From contig CAYRGN010000011.1 in the NCBI GenBank assembly GCA_964423865.1, positions 24,235-88,234 of the forward strand: a stretch of DNA of 64,000 bases, written 5' to 3'. This DNA comes from Leadbetterella sp964423865 (lineage in GTDB: Bacteria > Bacteroidota > Bacteroidia > Cytophagales > Spirosomataceae). A model generated the notes under the pieces. The model had not been told where the DNA came from. It saw only the letters and a program-made list of their open reading frames with translations, and searched no databases. Numbering within the stretch: position 1 is the first letter of the stretch; each line of letters starts with the position of its first letter. Made by a program: the position numbers and the translations under genes. This document shows, one piece after another, positions 31,974 through 40,890 of the stretch.

Positions 31974-33305
31974 TCATGCCTTATAGAATAACCATTTTCC
32001 CAGTTCTTTCCAGGTTACTTTCTTGCCGTACATCAGGATACCCACCCGGTAGATTCTGGAGGCCAGCCAGGTGGTAAAAATGAATCCGGAGATAAGCAAG
32101 GAAATGGACAAGACGATCTGCCACGCGGGTACCCCGAAAGGGATACGCACCATCATGATGATGGGTGAGGTGAACGGGATCATGGAGGCCCAGACGGCGA
32201 GCGAACTGTAAGGGTCGCGAATAACGATCTGGGCAATGGCGAAGGAGGCGATGATGGGAATGGTGATAGGTAACATGAACTGCTGGGTGTCGGTTTCGCT
32301 GTCTACCGCGGAACCCACGGCGCCGAACAAGGAGCTGTAAAGGAGATATCCTCCTATAAAATATAGGATAAAACACAGCAGGATGGTGCCTATCGGGAGG
32401 GTAGAAACCGCTCCCATGATATCCGGCATGGCATCAGTGATGTTCGACTGGCCTTTCATGGCTTCACGGGCCTCGGGAGGCATGTTGCTCATTTGCATTT
32501 CGCTGAGCGCCTGGGGAGCGTTCTGTACCTTATTGGCTACAATTTTGCCGCCCACGGTGAAGATAGCGCCGGTTAGTATAATCCAGAGACCGAATTGGGT
32601 CAGACCTACCAGGGCCACGCCTACAATTTTCCCGATCATCAGCTGGAAAGGCTTGACCGAAGAGATCAGGATTTCCACGATCCGGCTGGTTTTCTCTTCC
32701 GTGATGCTGCGCATTACCTGGGCGCCATAAATAAATACGGCCATATAAATCAGGAAGGCTGCGATACCGCCGATAATAGAGGCTGCCGTAGCGCTGCTCT
32801 TCTTTTCTTCCCCGGCTTTCAGGCTGATTGTCTCCGCGGAAACTTTAACTTTTGCGCTTTCCAGCGTGCTGCGCGTAATGCCTGCTTCGGTTAATTTGAT
32901 AGTTTCTATTTCGTTTTCGATATCGCTTTCAATGCGGCTCTGTACTTCCAGGGATACCCCCTTTTCGCTATAGATCTTCACCGATTTCGGTTGTTCGAAA
33001 ACCTGGGCCGGTATAAAGACCAGGGCGTCAGCCCCAGACTGTTTTAAATGATTTTTCAGACTATCGAGATCTCCTTTGATATATTCATACACATAGGAAG
33101 AAGAATTTTTAAATTTCCCTTCGAAGTTTCCGCTGTAGTCCAAAACTTCGATTTTTTTCTGATTTATGGAGGAAATCGCGGCCCAGATAATTCCGGCATA
33201 GAGTAAACCGATCAGCACCGGACCCAGGATGGTCATGACAATGAATGACTTTTTCCTGACCCGGGTCAGGTATTCTCTTTGTATGATGAGTAAGATATTT
33301 TTCAT
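31974..33305 (-). CDS. ABC-2 type exporter permease (NatB-like)
   Basis: 443 residues. A first transmembrane helix (about 22-45), a large extracytoplasmic region (about 46-180), and five or six further helices form the NatB/YhaP-type ABC-2 membrane domain. KPFQLMIGKIVGVALVGL and the C-terminal paired hydrophobic region are typical. With the ATPase gene upstream it makes a two-gene exporter; NatAB of Bacillus exports sodium, but for most relatives the substrate is unknown. The ATPase gene ends eight bases upstream. Confidence 0.88.
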   Translation of the reverse strand: MKNILLIIQREYLTRVRKKSFIVMTILGPVLIGLLYAGIIWAAISSINQKKIEVLDYSGNFEGKFKNSSSYVYEYIKGDLDSLKNHLKQSGADALVFIPAQVFEQPKSVKIYSEKGVSLEVQSRIESDIENEIETIKLTEAGITRSTLESAKVKVSAETISLKAGEEKKSSATAASIIGGIAAFLIYMAVFIYGAQVMRSITEEKTSRIVEILISSVKPFQLMIGKIVGVALVGLTQFGLWIILTGAIFTVGGKIVANKVQNAPQALSEMQMSNMPPEAREAMKGQSNITDAMPDIMGAVSTLPIGTILLCFILYFIGGYLLYSSLFGAVGSAVDSETDTQQFMLPITIPIIASFAIAQIVIRDPYSSLAVWASMIPFTSPIIMMVRIPFGVPAWQIVLSISLLISGFIFTTWLASRIYRVGILMYGKKVTWKELGKWLFYKA

Positions 33306-33313
33306 ATTTGTTT

Positions 33314-34222
33314 TTAACGTTTTACAGACCGGATGAAGACGTCGTTCATGGAAGCCACATCCTCCCGGAAAGAAATGACATGGACTTTGTCTACCAGTTC
33401 TTTCAGGATATCGTTGGACGTATATCCCGCCCGTGCTTCCAGGGTGGCTGAAACCAGTCCGTCAGCATTGACCTGGCTTTTCCGCATATCGAATGTGGTA
33501 TGGCTTCCGTTTATCCCGCCCGTAAAATCAAGGGAAAAGGTATTGGGCTTGAATTGTTCTTTAATATCTTTTTTCTTGCCTTCCAACACTTTTTTTGACT
33601 TATCGATTAAGCCGATGTAATCGCAGAGTTCCTCTACCGACTCCATTCGGTGGGTAGAAAAAATAATGGTAGATCCCTTTTTTTTCAGTTCCAGGATCTC
33701 ATCTTTGATCAGGTTGGCGTTGATGGGGTCAAAACCTGAAAACGGCTCATCGAGAATGATTAGCTTGGGTTGGTGGAGAACGGTGGCTACAAACTGGATC
33801 TTTTGCTGCATGCCCTTGCTCAGGTCTTCCACGTTCTTGTCCCACCAGGTTTTGATATCGAATTTAATGAACCATTCCTTGAGTTTGTCCATGGCCTCGT
33901 CTTTGGACAGTCCTTTGAGCCGGGCCAGGTAAAGAAGTTGTTCACCCACCTTCATTTTTTTATACAGTCCTCTTTCTTCCGGAAGGTAGCCGATGTCAAA
34001 AATATTATTTTCTTTCAGGGGCTGGCCATCGAAAAGCACCATGCCCTCGTCGGGGGCGGTGATTTGGTTGACAATCCGTATCAGGGAAGTTTTTCCGGCG
34101 CCGTTGGGTCCTAAAAGTCCGTAAATAACCCCTTTGGGGACCGTCAGGCTTACGTTGTCCAACGCGCGGTGATGAGTATAATTCTTAACTACATTGATAA
34201 CCTCCAGTATATTTTCTGGCAT
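33314..34222 (-). CDS. ABC exporter ATP-binding protein (NatA-like)
   Basis: 302 residues from the ATG at 34222; the frame continues upstream to a TTG that overlaps the -7 element. Complete ABC ATPase: Walker A GPNGAGKTS, Q-loop PEERGLYKKMKV, signature LSKGMQQKIQ, Walker B LIILDEPFSGFDP, and switch His in FSTHRMES. A C-terminal DUF4162-like domain (about 220-302) is typical of exporters paired with ABC-2 permeases. It powers the adjacent NatB-like permease. Confidence 0.95.
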   Translation of the reverse strand: MPENILEVINVVKNYTHHRALDNVSLTVPKGVIYGLLGPNGAGKTSLIRIVNQITAPDEGMVLFDGQPLKENNIFDIGYLPEERGLYKKMKVGEQLLYLARLKGLSKDEAMDKLKEWFIKFDIKTWWDKNVEDLSKGMQQKIQFVATVLHQPKLIILDEPFSGFDPINANLIKDEILELKKKGSTIIFSTHRMESVEELCDYIGLIDKSKKVLEGKKKDIKEQFKPNTFSLDFTGGINGSHTTFDMRKSQVNADGLVSATLEARAGYTSNDILKELVDKVHVISFREDVASMNDVFIRSVKR

Positions 34223-34240
34223 ACTTGCGTTTTTTTTTGA

Positions 34241-34248
34241 CAAAAATA
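34241..34248 (-). promoter_or_regulatory. -7 element of the ABC exporter operon
   Basis: On minus TATTTTTG, 18 bases before the ATG at 34222. It rules out the TTG at 34243 as start. Confidence 0.55.
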
Positions 34249-34325
34249 ATGTTTTTGAGCAGTATTAAAAGGATTTACTTGTATAATGATAAACAGGGGG
34301 GGCGGAGGATTTCAAGTTAATTTAA

Positions 34326-34355
34326 TTTGAAATTAAATTTATTGCTATAATTTTG
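34326..34355 (+). promoter_or_regulatory. Promoter of the penicillin-binding protein 1A gene
   Basis: TTTG at 34326-34329 and TAATTTTG at 34348-34355, separated by 18 bases, a close match to the Bacteroidota -33/-7 consensus. Confidence 0.75.
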
Positions 34356-34427
34356 GAGCAGGTTCTCGGTTAAAGATCAGAAATCAGTTTACTCGTGGTT
34401 TATCGGTTCAGGGGTTTTTGGAAGAAT

Positions 34428-36950
34428 ATGACAGGCAGGATAAGTACTGGTGTATGGACTCTGCTGGTGAAAGTATTGGGGGAAGACCGGTTACATGCGG
34501 TACTCCGTTTGTACCAACAAGGTAAGGAGAAGCTGAGCCGGTTTCTGTTCGGACATCTCCGCGAAACCGGGGAATATTACCCTCTGATCCGCTCCATTTA
34601 CAAGTATACGTTTTGGGTGGTAGTGCTTACCCTGGGTTTTTACCTTCAGCTCCGCACAAATTTCCTGTGGTTAACCGGGGGCATGCCCCGGATGGAGGCC
34701 CTCCAGGATCCTAAAATGAACCAGGCATCCGCCATCTATTCCTCAGACGGGGAACTGATTGGTAAATTCTTTACGGAAAACCGGTCGGCGGTAGACAGCT
34801 CCGACATTTCCCCCTGGGTGTTCAAAGCGCTGATCGCCACGGAAGACAAGCGTTTTGAAAGGCATTCCGGCATTGATCTCAGGAGGATGGCCAGTGTGGT
34901 CGTCGGTATCCTTACGGGCGATTCGGACCGGGGCGGGGGCAGTACCATTTCCCAGCAGCTGGCCAAAAACCTGTACAATACCCGCCGGAAAGAGATGCGG
35001 GGGGCATTGTATCATGTGCCTTTACTCGGAACCCTTATTTATAAAGCCAAGGAATGGATTACGGCTATTCAATTGGAAAAACGGTTTACAAAAGGAGAAA
35101 TTGCCACTATGTACCTGAATACGGTAGATTATGGCAATAATGCTTTCGGAATCAAAACCGCGGCCCGTACCTATTTCAACAAAACACCGGACCAACTGGA
35201 TGTTTCGGAGTGTGCCGTGCTGGTAGGCCTGCAAAAAGCCACTACCTATTACAACCCTATCCGGAACCCGGAAAACTCTATGCGACGCCGGAACACGGTG
35301 TTGAACAGGCTGGTACAGAACGGCGACCTGGACAGTACGGAAGCCGCACAAATGATGGAGATTCCTATTGTACTCGATGTCCATATTGAAGATGCGAGTG
35401 AAGGGTTGGGGAACTATTTCAAGGTGGCATTGGCCAGGCAGATTGAGCAATGGGCCAAAGAGGAAGACCTGGATATCGACATTTACCGGGACGGGCTAAG
35501 AATTCATACGACCATTGATTCCCGGATGCAGATTTATGCGGAGTCTGCCGTGGAAACCCACATGCGTATGCTGCAACGCGAATTTGACGCCCAATGGAAA
35601 AATAAAAACCCCTGGACGTACGAAAACGGGGAGGAAATCCCGGATTTTATTGAAACCGTAGCCAAAAGAACCCGTTTCTATCAGCACCTGGAAACGAAAT
35701 ACGAGGGCAACCTGGATTCTGTAGCGTATTACATGAACAAACCCATGCCCATGAAGCTGTTCAGCTGGAAAGGGCCTATAGAGAAAGAAATCAGCCACAT
35801 GGATTCCCTTCGGTACTATAAGCGTTTTTTGCAGGCGGGCATGATGGCCTATGATCCGTATTCGGGGTTTATTAAGGCCTGGGTAGGCGGGGTAGATTTT
35901 GACCATTTTAAATACGACCATGTGCGCCAGGCCCGCCGGCAGCCGGGTTCTGCTTTTAAGCCTGTGGTGTATACCGCGGCGATAGACGGCTCCCTTGACC
36001 TGTCCCCCTGCGACAGGCGGCAGGATAAAATGCTGGAATTTCGCTGGAAAGAAGGAGGGGAGGAAAAGGTGTGGAGGCCCCGAAATGCCAACGGGGTGTA
36101 CTCCGGAGCTGAACTGACGCTCCGGTCGGCCCTTGCCCGCTCGGTGAATACGGTGGCCGTGCAACTGACCAACGAGATGAAACCCAAAAAGGTGATTGAA
36201 TATGCCCGTAAGATGGGCATCACGTCTCCTATGGATGAAGTGAATGCCCTGGGTCTGGGAACTTCCGACGTTTCATTGTATGAGCTGGTAGCCGCGTACG
36301 GGATTTTTCTGAATGAAGGTACCTATCGTGAACCTATCCTTGTTTTTAAAATAGAAGACAGTAAAGGCAAGGTGCTGGCTGAATTTAAGCCGGCGGAACA
36401 CCAGGCTATCCGGCCGGAATCCGCTTACCTGATGCAGTATATGCTTCGGGGCAATGTAGAGGAGCCCGGAGGAACAGGAAAGCGCCTGTTTAACTACAGC
36501 GCCCTTTTCCGGAACGGCGGACAAGTGGGGGGCAAGACGGGTACCACCTCCAATAACTCCGATGCCTGGTATGTAGGTTTTACCAAAGACCTGGTGTGCG
36601 GCGTATGGGTAGGAGGCGATGACCGCAGTATTCATTTTAAGGGAAGTATGGGCGAAGGAAGTAAATCAGCGCTACCTGTTTTCGGTATCTTCATGAACAG
36701 CGTCTATACGGATAAATCGCTTGGATATGTGGCCGGACCTTTTCCCAAACCTACGGTTAAAATTGAAAAAGATTACCTCGGCTGTTTCTCCTATGAGACG
36801 GAAACGGTAGAAAGCGACAGCCTGAGTGTGATGGAACTGGATTCTATCCGGGCGTACAAGAACCGGTTTCAGGATGATTCTACCATCAACCTGAACAAAA
36901 TAGAACGACTGACTCCGAGAACGAGAATAGATTCGTTGAGGCTGCCGTAG
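34428..36950 (+). CDS. Penicillin-binding protein 1A (bifunctional class A PBP)
   Basis: 840 residues. The ATG at 34428 follows GGAAGA and is preferred over the GTG at 34395. A cytoplasmic N-terminus of about 60 residues precedes a transmembrane helix. The GT51 glycosyltransferase has catalytic Glu139 in ATEDKRF and GGSTISQQLAKN. The transpeptidase has Ser508-Lys511 in GSAFKP, SVN at 572-574, and Lys703-Thr-Gly in GGKTGTTS. It polymerises and cross-links peptidoglycan on the periplasmic side. The unusually long basic N-terminus before the membrane helix could bind cytoplasmic partners; that is inference. Confidence 0.96.
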   Translation: MTGRISTGVWTLLVKVLGEDRLHAVLRLYQQGKEKLSRFLFGHLRETGEYYPLIRSIYKYTFWVVVLTLGFYLQLRTNFLWLTGGMPRMEALQDPKMNQASAIYSSDGELIGKFFTENRSAVDSSDISPWVFKALIATEDKRFERHSGIDLRRMASVVVGILTGDSDRGGGSTISQQLAKNLYNTRRKEMRGALYHVPLLGTLIYKAKEWITAIQLEKRFTKGEIATMYLNTVDYGNNAFGIKTAARTYFNKTPDQLDVSECAVLVGLQKATTYYNPIRNPENSMRRRNTVLNRLVQNGDLDSTEAAQMMEIPIVLDVHIEDASEGLGNYFKVALARQIEQWAKEEDLDIDIYRDGLRIHTTIDSRMQIYAESAVETHMRMLQREFDAQWKNKNPWTYENGEEIPDFIETVAKRTRFYQHLETKYEGNLDSVAYYMNKPMPMKLFSWKGPIEKEISHMDSLRYYKRFLQAGMMAYDPYSGFIKAWVGGVDFDHFKYDHVRQARRQPGSAFKPVVYTAAIDGSLDLSPCDRRQDKMLEFRWKEGGEEKVWRPRNANGVYSGAELTLRSALARSVNTVAVQLTNEMKPKKVIEYARKMGITSPMDEVNALGLGTSDVSLYELVAAYGIFLNEGTYREPILVFKIEDSKGKVLAEFKPAEHQAIRPESAYLMQYMLRGNVEEPGGTGKRLFNYSALFRNGGQVGGKTGTTSNNSDAWYVGFTKDLVCGVWVGGDDRSIHFKGSMGEGSKSALPVFGIFMNSVYTDKSLGYVAGPFPKPTVKIEKDYLGCFSYETETVESDSLSVMELDSIRAYKNRFQDDSTINLNKIERLTPRTRIDSLRLP

Positions 36951-36980
36951 AAACGCGATCCACGGTATCTCAGCCAGCCC

Positions 36981-37012
36981 TTTGCTATTTCCTTAATAAA
37001 AGCGTAATTTTG
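36981..37012 (+). promoter_or_regulatory. Promoter of ychF
   Basis: TTTG at 36981-36984 and TAATTTTG at 37005-37012, 20 bases apart; the start codon is 20 bases further on. Confidence 0.75.
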
Positions 37013-37031
37013 CGAAAAATTTTACAATCGT

Positions 37032-38135
37032 ATGGCTTTAAGGGCAGGAATAGTGGGGTTACCCAACGTAGGAAAATCCACGTTATTCAATGCAGTTTCT
37101 ACCAGCGCAAAGGCGCAGGCATCCAATTACAGGTTTTGTACCATTGACCCGAATGTGGGTTTGGTGGATGTACCGGACCCGCGGCTGGATCAGTTGGCGG
37201 AGCTGGTAAAGCCGAATAAAATCGTTCCCACTCAGATTGAGATCGTCGATATTGCCGGTTTGGTGAAAGGGGCTTCGCGGGGCGAAGGACTGGGGAATAA
37301 GTTTCTCGGTAATATCCGGGAAGTAGACGCTATCATTCATGTGGTGCGTTGTTTCGAAGACGAAAATGTACTGCGGGAAGAAGGAGCCATCAACCCGGTA
37401 GCAGATAAGGAAATTATCGATACGGAATTACAGCTCAAAGACCTGGAATCAGTAGAAAAGAAGATTCAACGGATTCAGAAACAGGCCCGTGTGGGCGGGG
37501 ATGCCCAGGCTAAAATGGAGCTGGAAGTACTGGAGTCGGTGAAGCAGTGGCTGGAGCAGGGTAAAAATGTACGGGGAATGGACCTGAGTAAAGAACAGAT
37601 GGTAGCCATCGGCGATCTCTTCCTGCTGACCGTAAAACCCACCCTGTATGTGGCGAACGTAGACGAGGCGTCCATGCATACCGGGAATAAATATTCCGAG
37701 GCTTTACAGCAAGTAGCCAACGAAGAAGGAGCCCAGCTGATCGTTTTAAACAACAGCATTGAGGCGCAGATCGCCGAGATGGAAGACGCCGACGACAAGG
37801 CCATGTTCTTTGCCGAATACAATATGGATGAGCCTGGATTGAACAAACTGATTCGTTCAGCTTATAAACTCCTTAACCTGGCTACCTATTTTACCGCCGG
37901 GGTGCAGGAAGTAAGAGCCTGGACCATAGGTAAAGGCTGGAAGGCGCCTCAGGCAGCCAGCGTGATCCACACCGACTTTGAAAAAGGCTTTATCAAAGCC
38001 GAGGTCATCGCCTTTGATGACCGGATCAAATACAAAACCGAAGCCGGCTGCCGCGATGCCGGTAAACTGCGGATCGAAGGGAAAGAATACGTGGTACAAG
38101 ACGGCGATGTAATGCACTTCAGGTTTAATGTGTAA
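37032..38135 (+). CDS. ychF: Redox-regulated OBG-type ATPase YchF
   Basis: 367 residues. G1 GLPNVGKSTLFNAVS at 8-22, switch region with IDPNVGLVDVPD, G3 DIAGLVKGAS, the NVDE motif in place of NKxD that shifts specificity to ATP, a coiled-coil arm (about 140-200), and a C-terminal TGS domain ending VVQDGDVMHFRFNV. YchF binds ribosomes and affects stress resistance and translation fidelity. It has its own strong promoter and no close neighbour. Confidence 0.97.
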   Translation: MALRAGIVGLPNVGKSTLFNAVSTSAKAQASNYRFCTIDPNVGLVDVPDPRLDQLAELVKPNKIVPTQIEIVDIAGLVKGASRGEGLGNKFLGNIREVDAIIHVVRCFEDENVLREEGAINPVADKEIIDTELQLKDLESVEKKIQRIQKQARVGGDAQAKMELEVLESVKQWLEQGKNVRGMDLSKEQMVAIGDLFLLTVKPTLYVANVDEASMHTGNKYSEALQQVANEEGAQLIVLNNSIEAQIAEMEDADDKAMFFAEYNMDEPGLNKLIRSAYKLLNLATYFTAGVQEVRAWTIGKGWKAPQAASVIHTDFEKGFIKAEVIAFDDRIKYKTEAGCRDAGKLRIEGKEYVVQDGDVMHFRFNV

Positions 38136-38159
38136 ATGCTGTTATCCCCTCCGTAAGTT

Positions 38160-38399
38160 CTGTCAAAGAAACGCCGATATCTTAATCCGATTTATCGTAT
38201 TCTTCCAATTGTGAATATACTGTATTCGAAATTGGACTGGAGTCAATATATCGCCAGCCAATAGGAGCTTTACCTGCCTGCCGAAAAGCAGTTATGGGTA
38301 GAAGCCAAAAGAAATTGGGAGGTTTTGAAAGGAAATGGAATCGTAAAATTGCATTCTAAAAATAAAACATTTAATATTATGAATGTTTTGTGGCAGTAA
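38160..38399 (+). pseudogene. Possible remnant of a degraded coding sequence
   Basis: This 301-base gap has no intact gene, but one frame reads about 34 codons, an in-frame TAG at 38262, then 44 codons to TAA at 38397-38399. The second piece begins ELYLPAEKQLWVEAKR and looks protein-like (Trp, Lys, Glu rich, with a natural stop). I do not recognise the family. It may be a decayed gene or chance. Confidence 0.25.
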
Positions 38400-38436
38400 T
38401 GCAGAAAATGACCTGTTCCTTCAACCTAACCTTTCT

Positions 38437-39129
38437 ATGATCAGATTTTTGATTTTTACTTTTCTGTTTTGCATGGTGGTTTCCGCTGAGGGCCAGGTTA
38501 TCGATTTTTCCCGGATAAAACAGAAAAAAGTGCGGAAGCTGATCACGAAAAACAACCTGGTTTCCCGGGATGATTTTGGTAAGATGGAAGCCGCCTGTTT
38601 CTCGGAGGAAGAGGGGTATTCGAAGAATACGAAGACTTTCCTGGTAAAAGCCAGTGTGGGAGATGTTTGGGAAGCTTACCGTCACAGTAGCCCGCGCCAG
38701 TGCTGGGGAGGCCGGCTGGTATCTTTCGGTATACTGTTTGATTCTCCTGAGGCCCCCCTGGTGTATGCGGATACGCCTTACGGGGGTATGAAACCAGGCC
38801 AGATCGTGTTTATTCAGCTTCGGTTATTGAAAGGACTGTATAAGCTGGCTGTGGCCCACAAAGTAGTGGCGGTAGATAATGACCGTAAGAGCCTCCAGAT
38901 CTGTTATATGAAAAACGGGGCTTCGGAAGGCAGCCAGTTTATTCATCTTGAAGAAACGCCGGAAGGGTTTACCGAGGTAACGCACGATACCTATTACAGG
39001 AGTAAATCGAAATTCAGAGACCGCCGAATTTATCCCGGTATTCATGAAAGAGTCATTACGGAATACCATGACAATGTGGCCAGGAGCGTACATCCGCGTG
39101 AATTTGCAGGCGTTGAAATGAAGCCCTAA
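38437..39129 (+). CDS. Exported protein of unknown function
   Basis: 230 residues from the ATG at 38437, which opens a Sec signal (MIRFLIFTFLFCMVVSAEGQ); the frame is open further upstream. The mature part has about 210 residues of mixed alpha/beta, with FLVKASVGDVWEAYRH, followed by many strands ending HDTYYRSKSKFRDRRIYPGIHERVITEYHDNVARSV. The helix-then-strands order recalls SRPBCC/START-like lipid-binding proteins, but I cannot confirm this. No recognised neighbour. Likely periplasmic. Confidence 0.65.
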   Translation: MIRFLIFTFLFCMVVSAEGQVIDFSRIKQKKVRKLITKNNLVSRDDFGKMEAACFSEEEGYSKNTKTFLVKASVGDVWEAYRHSSPRQCWGGRLVSFGILFDSPEAPLVYADTPYGGMKPGQIVFIQLRLLKGLYKLAVAHKVVAVDNDRKSLQICYMKNGASEGSQFIHLEETPEGFTEVTHDTYYRSKSKFRDRRIYPGIHERVITEYHDNVARSVHPREFAGVEMKP

Positions 39130-39193
39130 TCTACCGAAACGGGTTTTTCATCTTTGTATTCCCTTTTTTTCTCCGAAGGATATGCAGCATTTA

Positions 39194-39201
39194 TATCTTT
39201 G
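39194..39201 (+). promoter_or_regulatory. -7 element upstream of the TldD operon
   Basis: TATCTTTG (TAnnTTTG) 39 bases before the tldD ATG. No TTG at the expected -33 distance. It is the only promoter-like element found before the 14-kb co-directional block. Confidence 0.5.
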
Positions 39202-39240
39202 TTAATACTTTTAAGTATTCTTTAACAACCCAAATTGACT

Positions 39241-40884
39241 ATGAAGAGACGGGACTTTATTCAATGGTCCGGGATGGGCGTGGGCGCCATTCTTGGATCT
39301 TCTATCCCTGTGATAGGCCGGCCGGTTACCCCGGAGGAACTCCTGGAGCCCGCGGCCGACAGGGCGCTGAAAAAGCAACTGGCCGATGTGGCGCTGAATG
39401 CCGCCCGCGCCAAAGGCGCTACGTATTCTGACGTAAGGATAGGCCGGTATTTACAGCAATACCTGTTTACGCGTGAAAAAAACGTACAGAATATCTCCAA
39501 TGCCGAATCGTACGGGGTAGGTATCCGGGTAATTGTGAACGGTACCTGGGGTTTTGCCGCCACCAGCGATGTAAGCACAGACGGTATCGCGAAATGTGCG
39601 GAAACGGCGGTGGCCATTGCCAGAGCCAATTCCCGCATCCAGACCGAGCCGGTCAACCTGGCGCCGCAGAAAGGAGTGGGTGAGGTGGTATGGAATACCC
39701 CCATTGTGAAAAATGCATTTCAGATTCCCATCCAGGAAAAAATAGATCTCCTGCTGAACGTTAACCATAAGGCCATGGAGAATGGTGCGGCTTTTGTGAC
39801 TTCCAACCTGTTCCAGGTAAACGAACAAAAGTACTTCGCGTCTACCGACGGTTCCTACATTGACCAGGACATCCACCGGATATGGCCCACATTTACGGTG
39901 ACCGTAGTGGATAAAGCGGCCGGAAAATTCAAGACCCGCGATGCGCTTAGCTCGCCTATGGGCATGGGATACGAATATATGGACGGTCTCGCCTCCGAGA
40001 AAATCCCTGGTCCTAAAGGGCTGGTGGGCTACCGGAATTCGTATGATATGGTGGAAGACGCCATTCTTGCCGCCCAGCAGTCGAAAGAAAAAGTAACGGC
40101 CAAATCGGTAGAGGCCGGGAAATACGACCTTGTGCTGGATCCGAACCATTTGGGCCTCACCATTCACGAGTCGGTGGGCCACCCCACCGAGCTGGACAGG
40201 GTACTGGGCTACGAAGCCAATTACGCCGGTACCAGTTTCGCTACTCTGGATAAGTGGGAATCCAAGTCGTTCCAGTACGGAAGTCCTCTGGTGAATATTG
40301 TGGCCGACAAGACCCAGCCCCACACCCTGGGCTGCGTGGGTTATGACGACGAAGGCGTACCCTGCAAGCAGTGGAATATTATCAAAGACGGTATCCTGGT
40401 GAATTACCAGGCCACCCGCGACCAGGTCGGCATACTGGGGGAGAAAGAATCGCACGGGTGTTGCTATGCCGACGACTGGAGTTCGGTGCAGTTCCAGCGC
40501 ATGCCCAATGTTTCCCTGCTGCCGGGCAAGGAGAAACTTGATGTCAATCAGATGATCAAAGGAGTGGAAAAGGGCATTTATATTATAGGGAGAGGGTCTT
40601 ATTCGATTGATCAGCAGCGCTATAATTTTCAGTTCGGCGGACAGCTCTTTTACGAAATCAAAAACGGGGAGATTGTAGGAATGCTGGACGATGTGGCTTA
40701 CCAGTCTAATACCCAGGAATTCTGGAATTCGTGTACCCAGATCTGCGATAAAGACGATTACCGGACCTTCGGATCGTTTTTTGACGGGAAAGGACAGCCT
40801 TCTCAGGTCAGCGCGGTCTCGCACGGCAGCTCTACCACCCGTTTTAACGGCGTAAATGTTATCAATACCGGACGCAAAATCTAA
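39241..40884 (+). CDS. tldD: TldD-family metalloprotease subunit with twin-arginine signal
   Basis: 547 residues from the ATG at 39241; a TTG two codons earlier is possible. The N-terminus MKRRDFIQWSGMGVGAILGSS is a typical Tat signal: RRDFI, then a weakly hydrophobic Gly-rich stretch, then SIPVIGRP. The body matches TldD, with the HExxxH zinc motif at His309-Glu310-His314 (IHESVGH). TldD and TldE form a heterodimer that hydrolyses unstructured peptides and, in E. coli, matures microcin B17 and degrades CcdA. E. coli TldD is cytoplasmic; export here is inferred from the signal. The partner gene follows by six bases. Confidence 0.9.
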   Translation: MKRRDFIQWSGMGVGAILGSSIPVIGRPVTPEELLEPAADRALKKQLADVALNAARAKGATYSDVRIGRYLQQYLFTREKNVQNISNAESYGVGIRVIVNGTWGFAATSDVSTDGIAKCAETAVAIARANSRIQTEPVNLAPQKGVGEVVWNTPIVKNAFQIPIQEKIDLLLNVNHKAMENGAAFVTSNLFQVNEQKYFASTDGSYIDQDIHRIWPTFTVTVVDKAAGKFKTRDALSSPMGMGYEYMDGLASEKIPGPKGLVGYRNSYDMVEDAILAAQQSKEKVTAKSVEAGKYDLVLDPNHLGLTIHESVGHPTELDRVLGYEANYAGTSFATLDKWESKSFQYGSPLVNIVADKTQPHTLGCVGYDDEGVPCKQWNIIKDGILVNYQATRDQVGILGEKESHGCCYADDWSSVQFQRMPNVSLLPGKEKLDVNQMIKGVEKGIYIIGRGSYSIDQQRYNFQFGGQLFYEIKNGEIVGMLDDVAYQSNTQEFWNSCTQICDKDDYRTFGSFFDGKGQPSQVSAVSHGSSTTRFNGVNVINTGRKI

Positions 40885-40890
40885 AAGATC

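Noticed and set aside
34223..34243. TTG start for the ABC ATPase
   Set aside because: It overlaps the -7 element TATTTTTG; the ATG at 34222 fits the family.
39451..40824. A 457-codon minus-strand open frame opposite tldD
   Set aside because: It is fully antisense to a clearly recognised gene, and its translation is a low-information mirror with no domain; moderate GC makes long antisense frames common.
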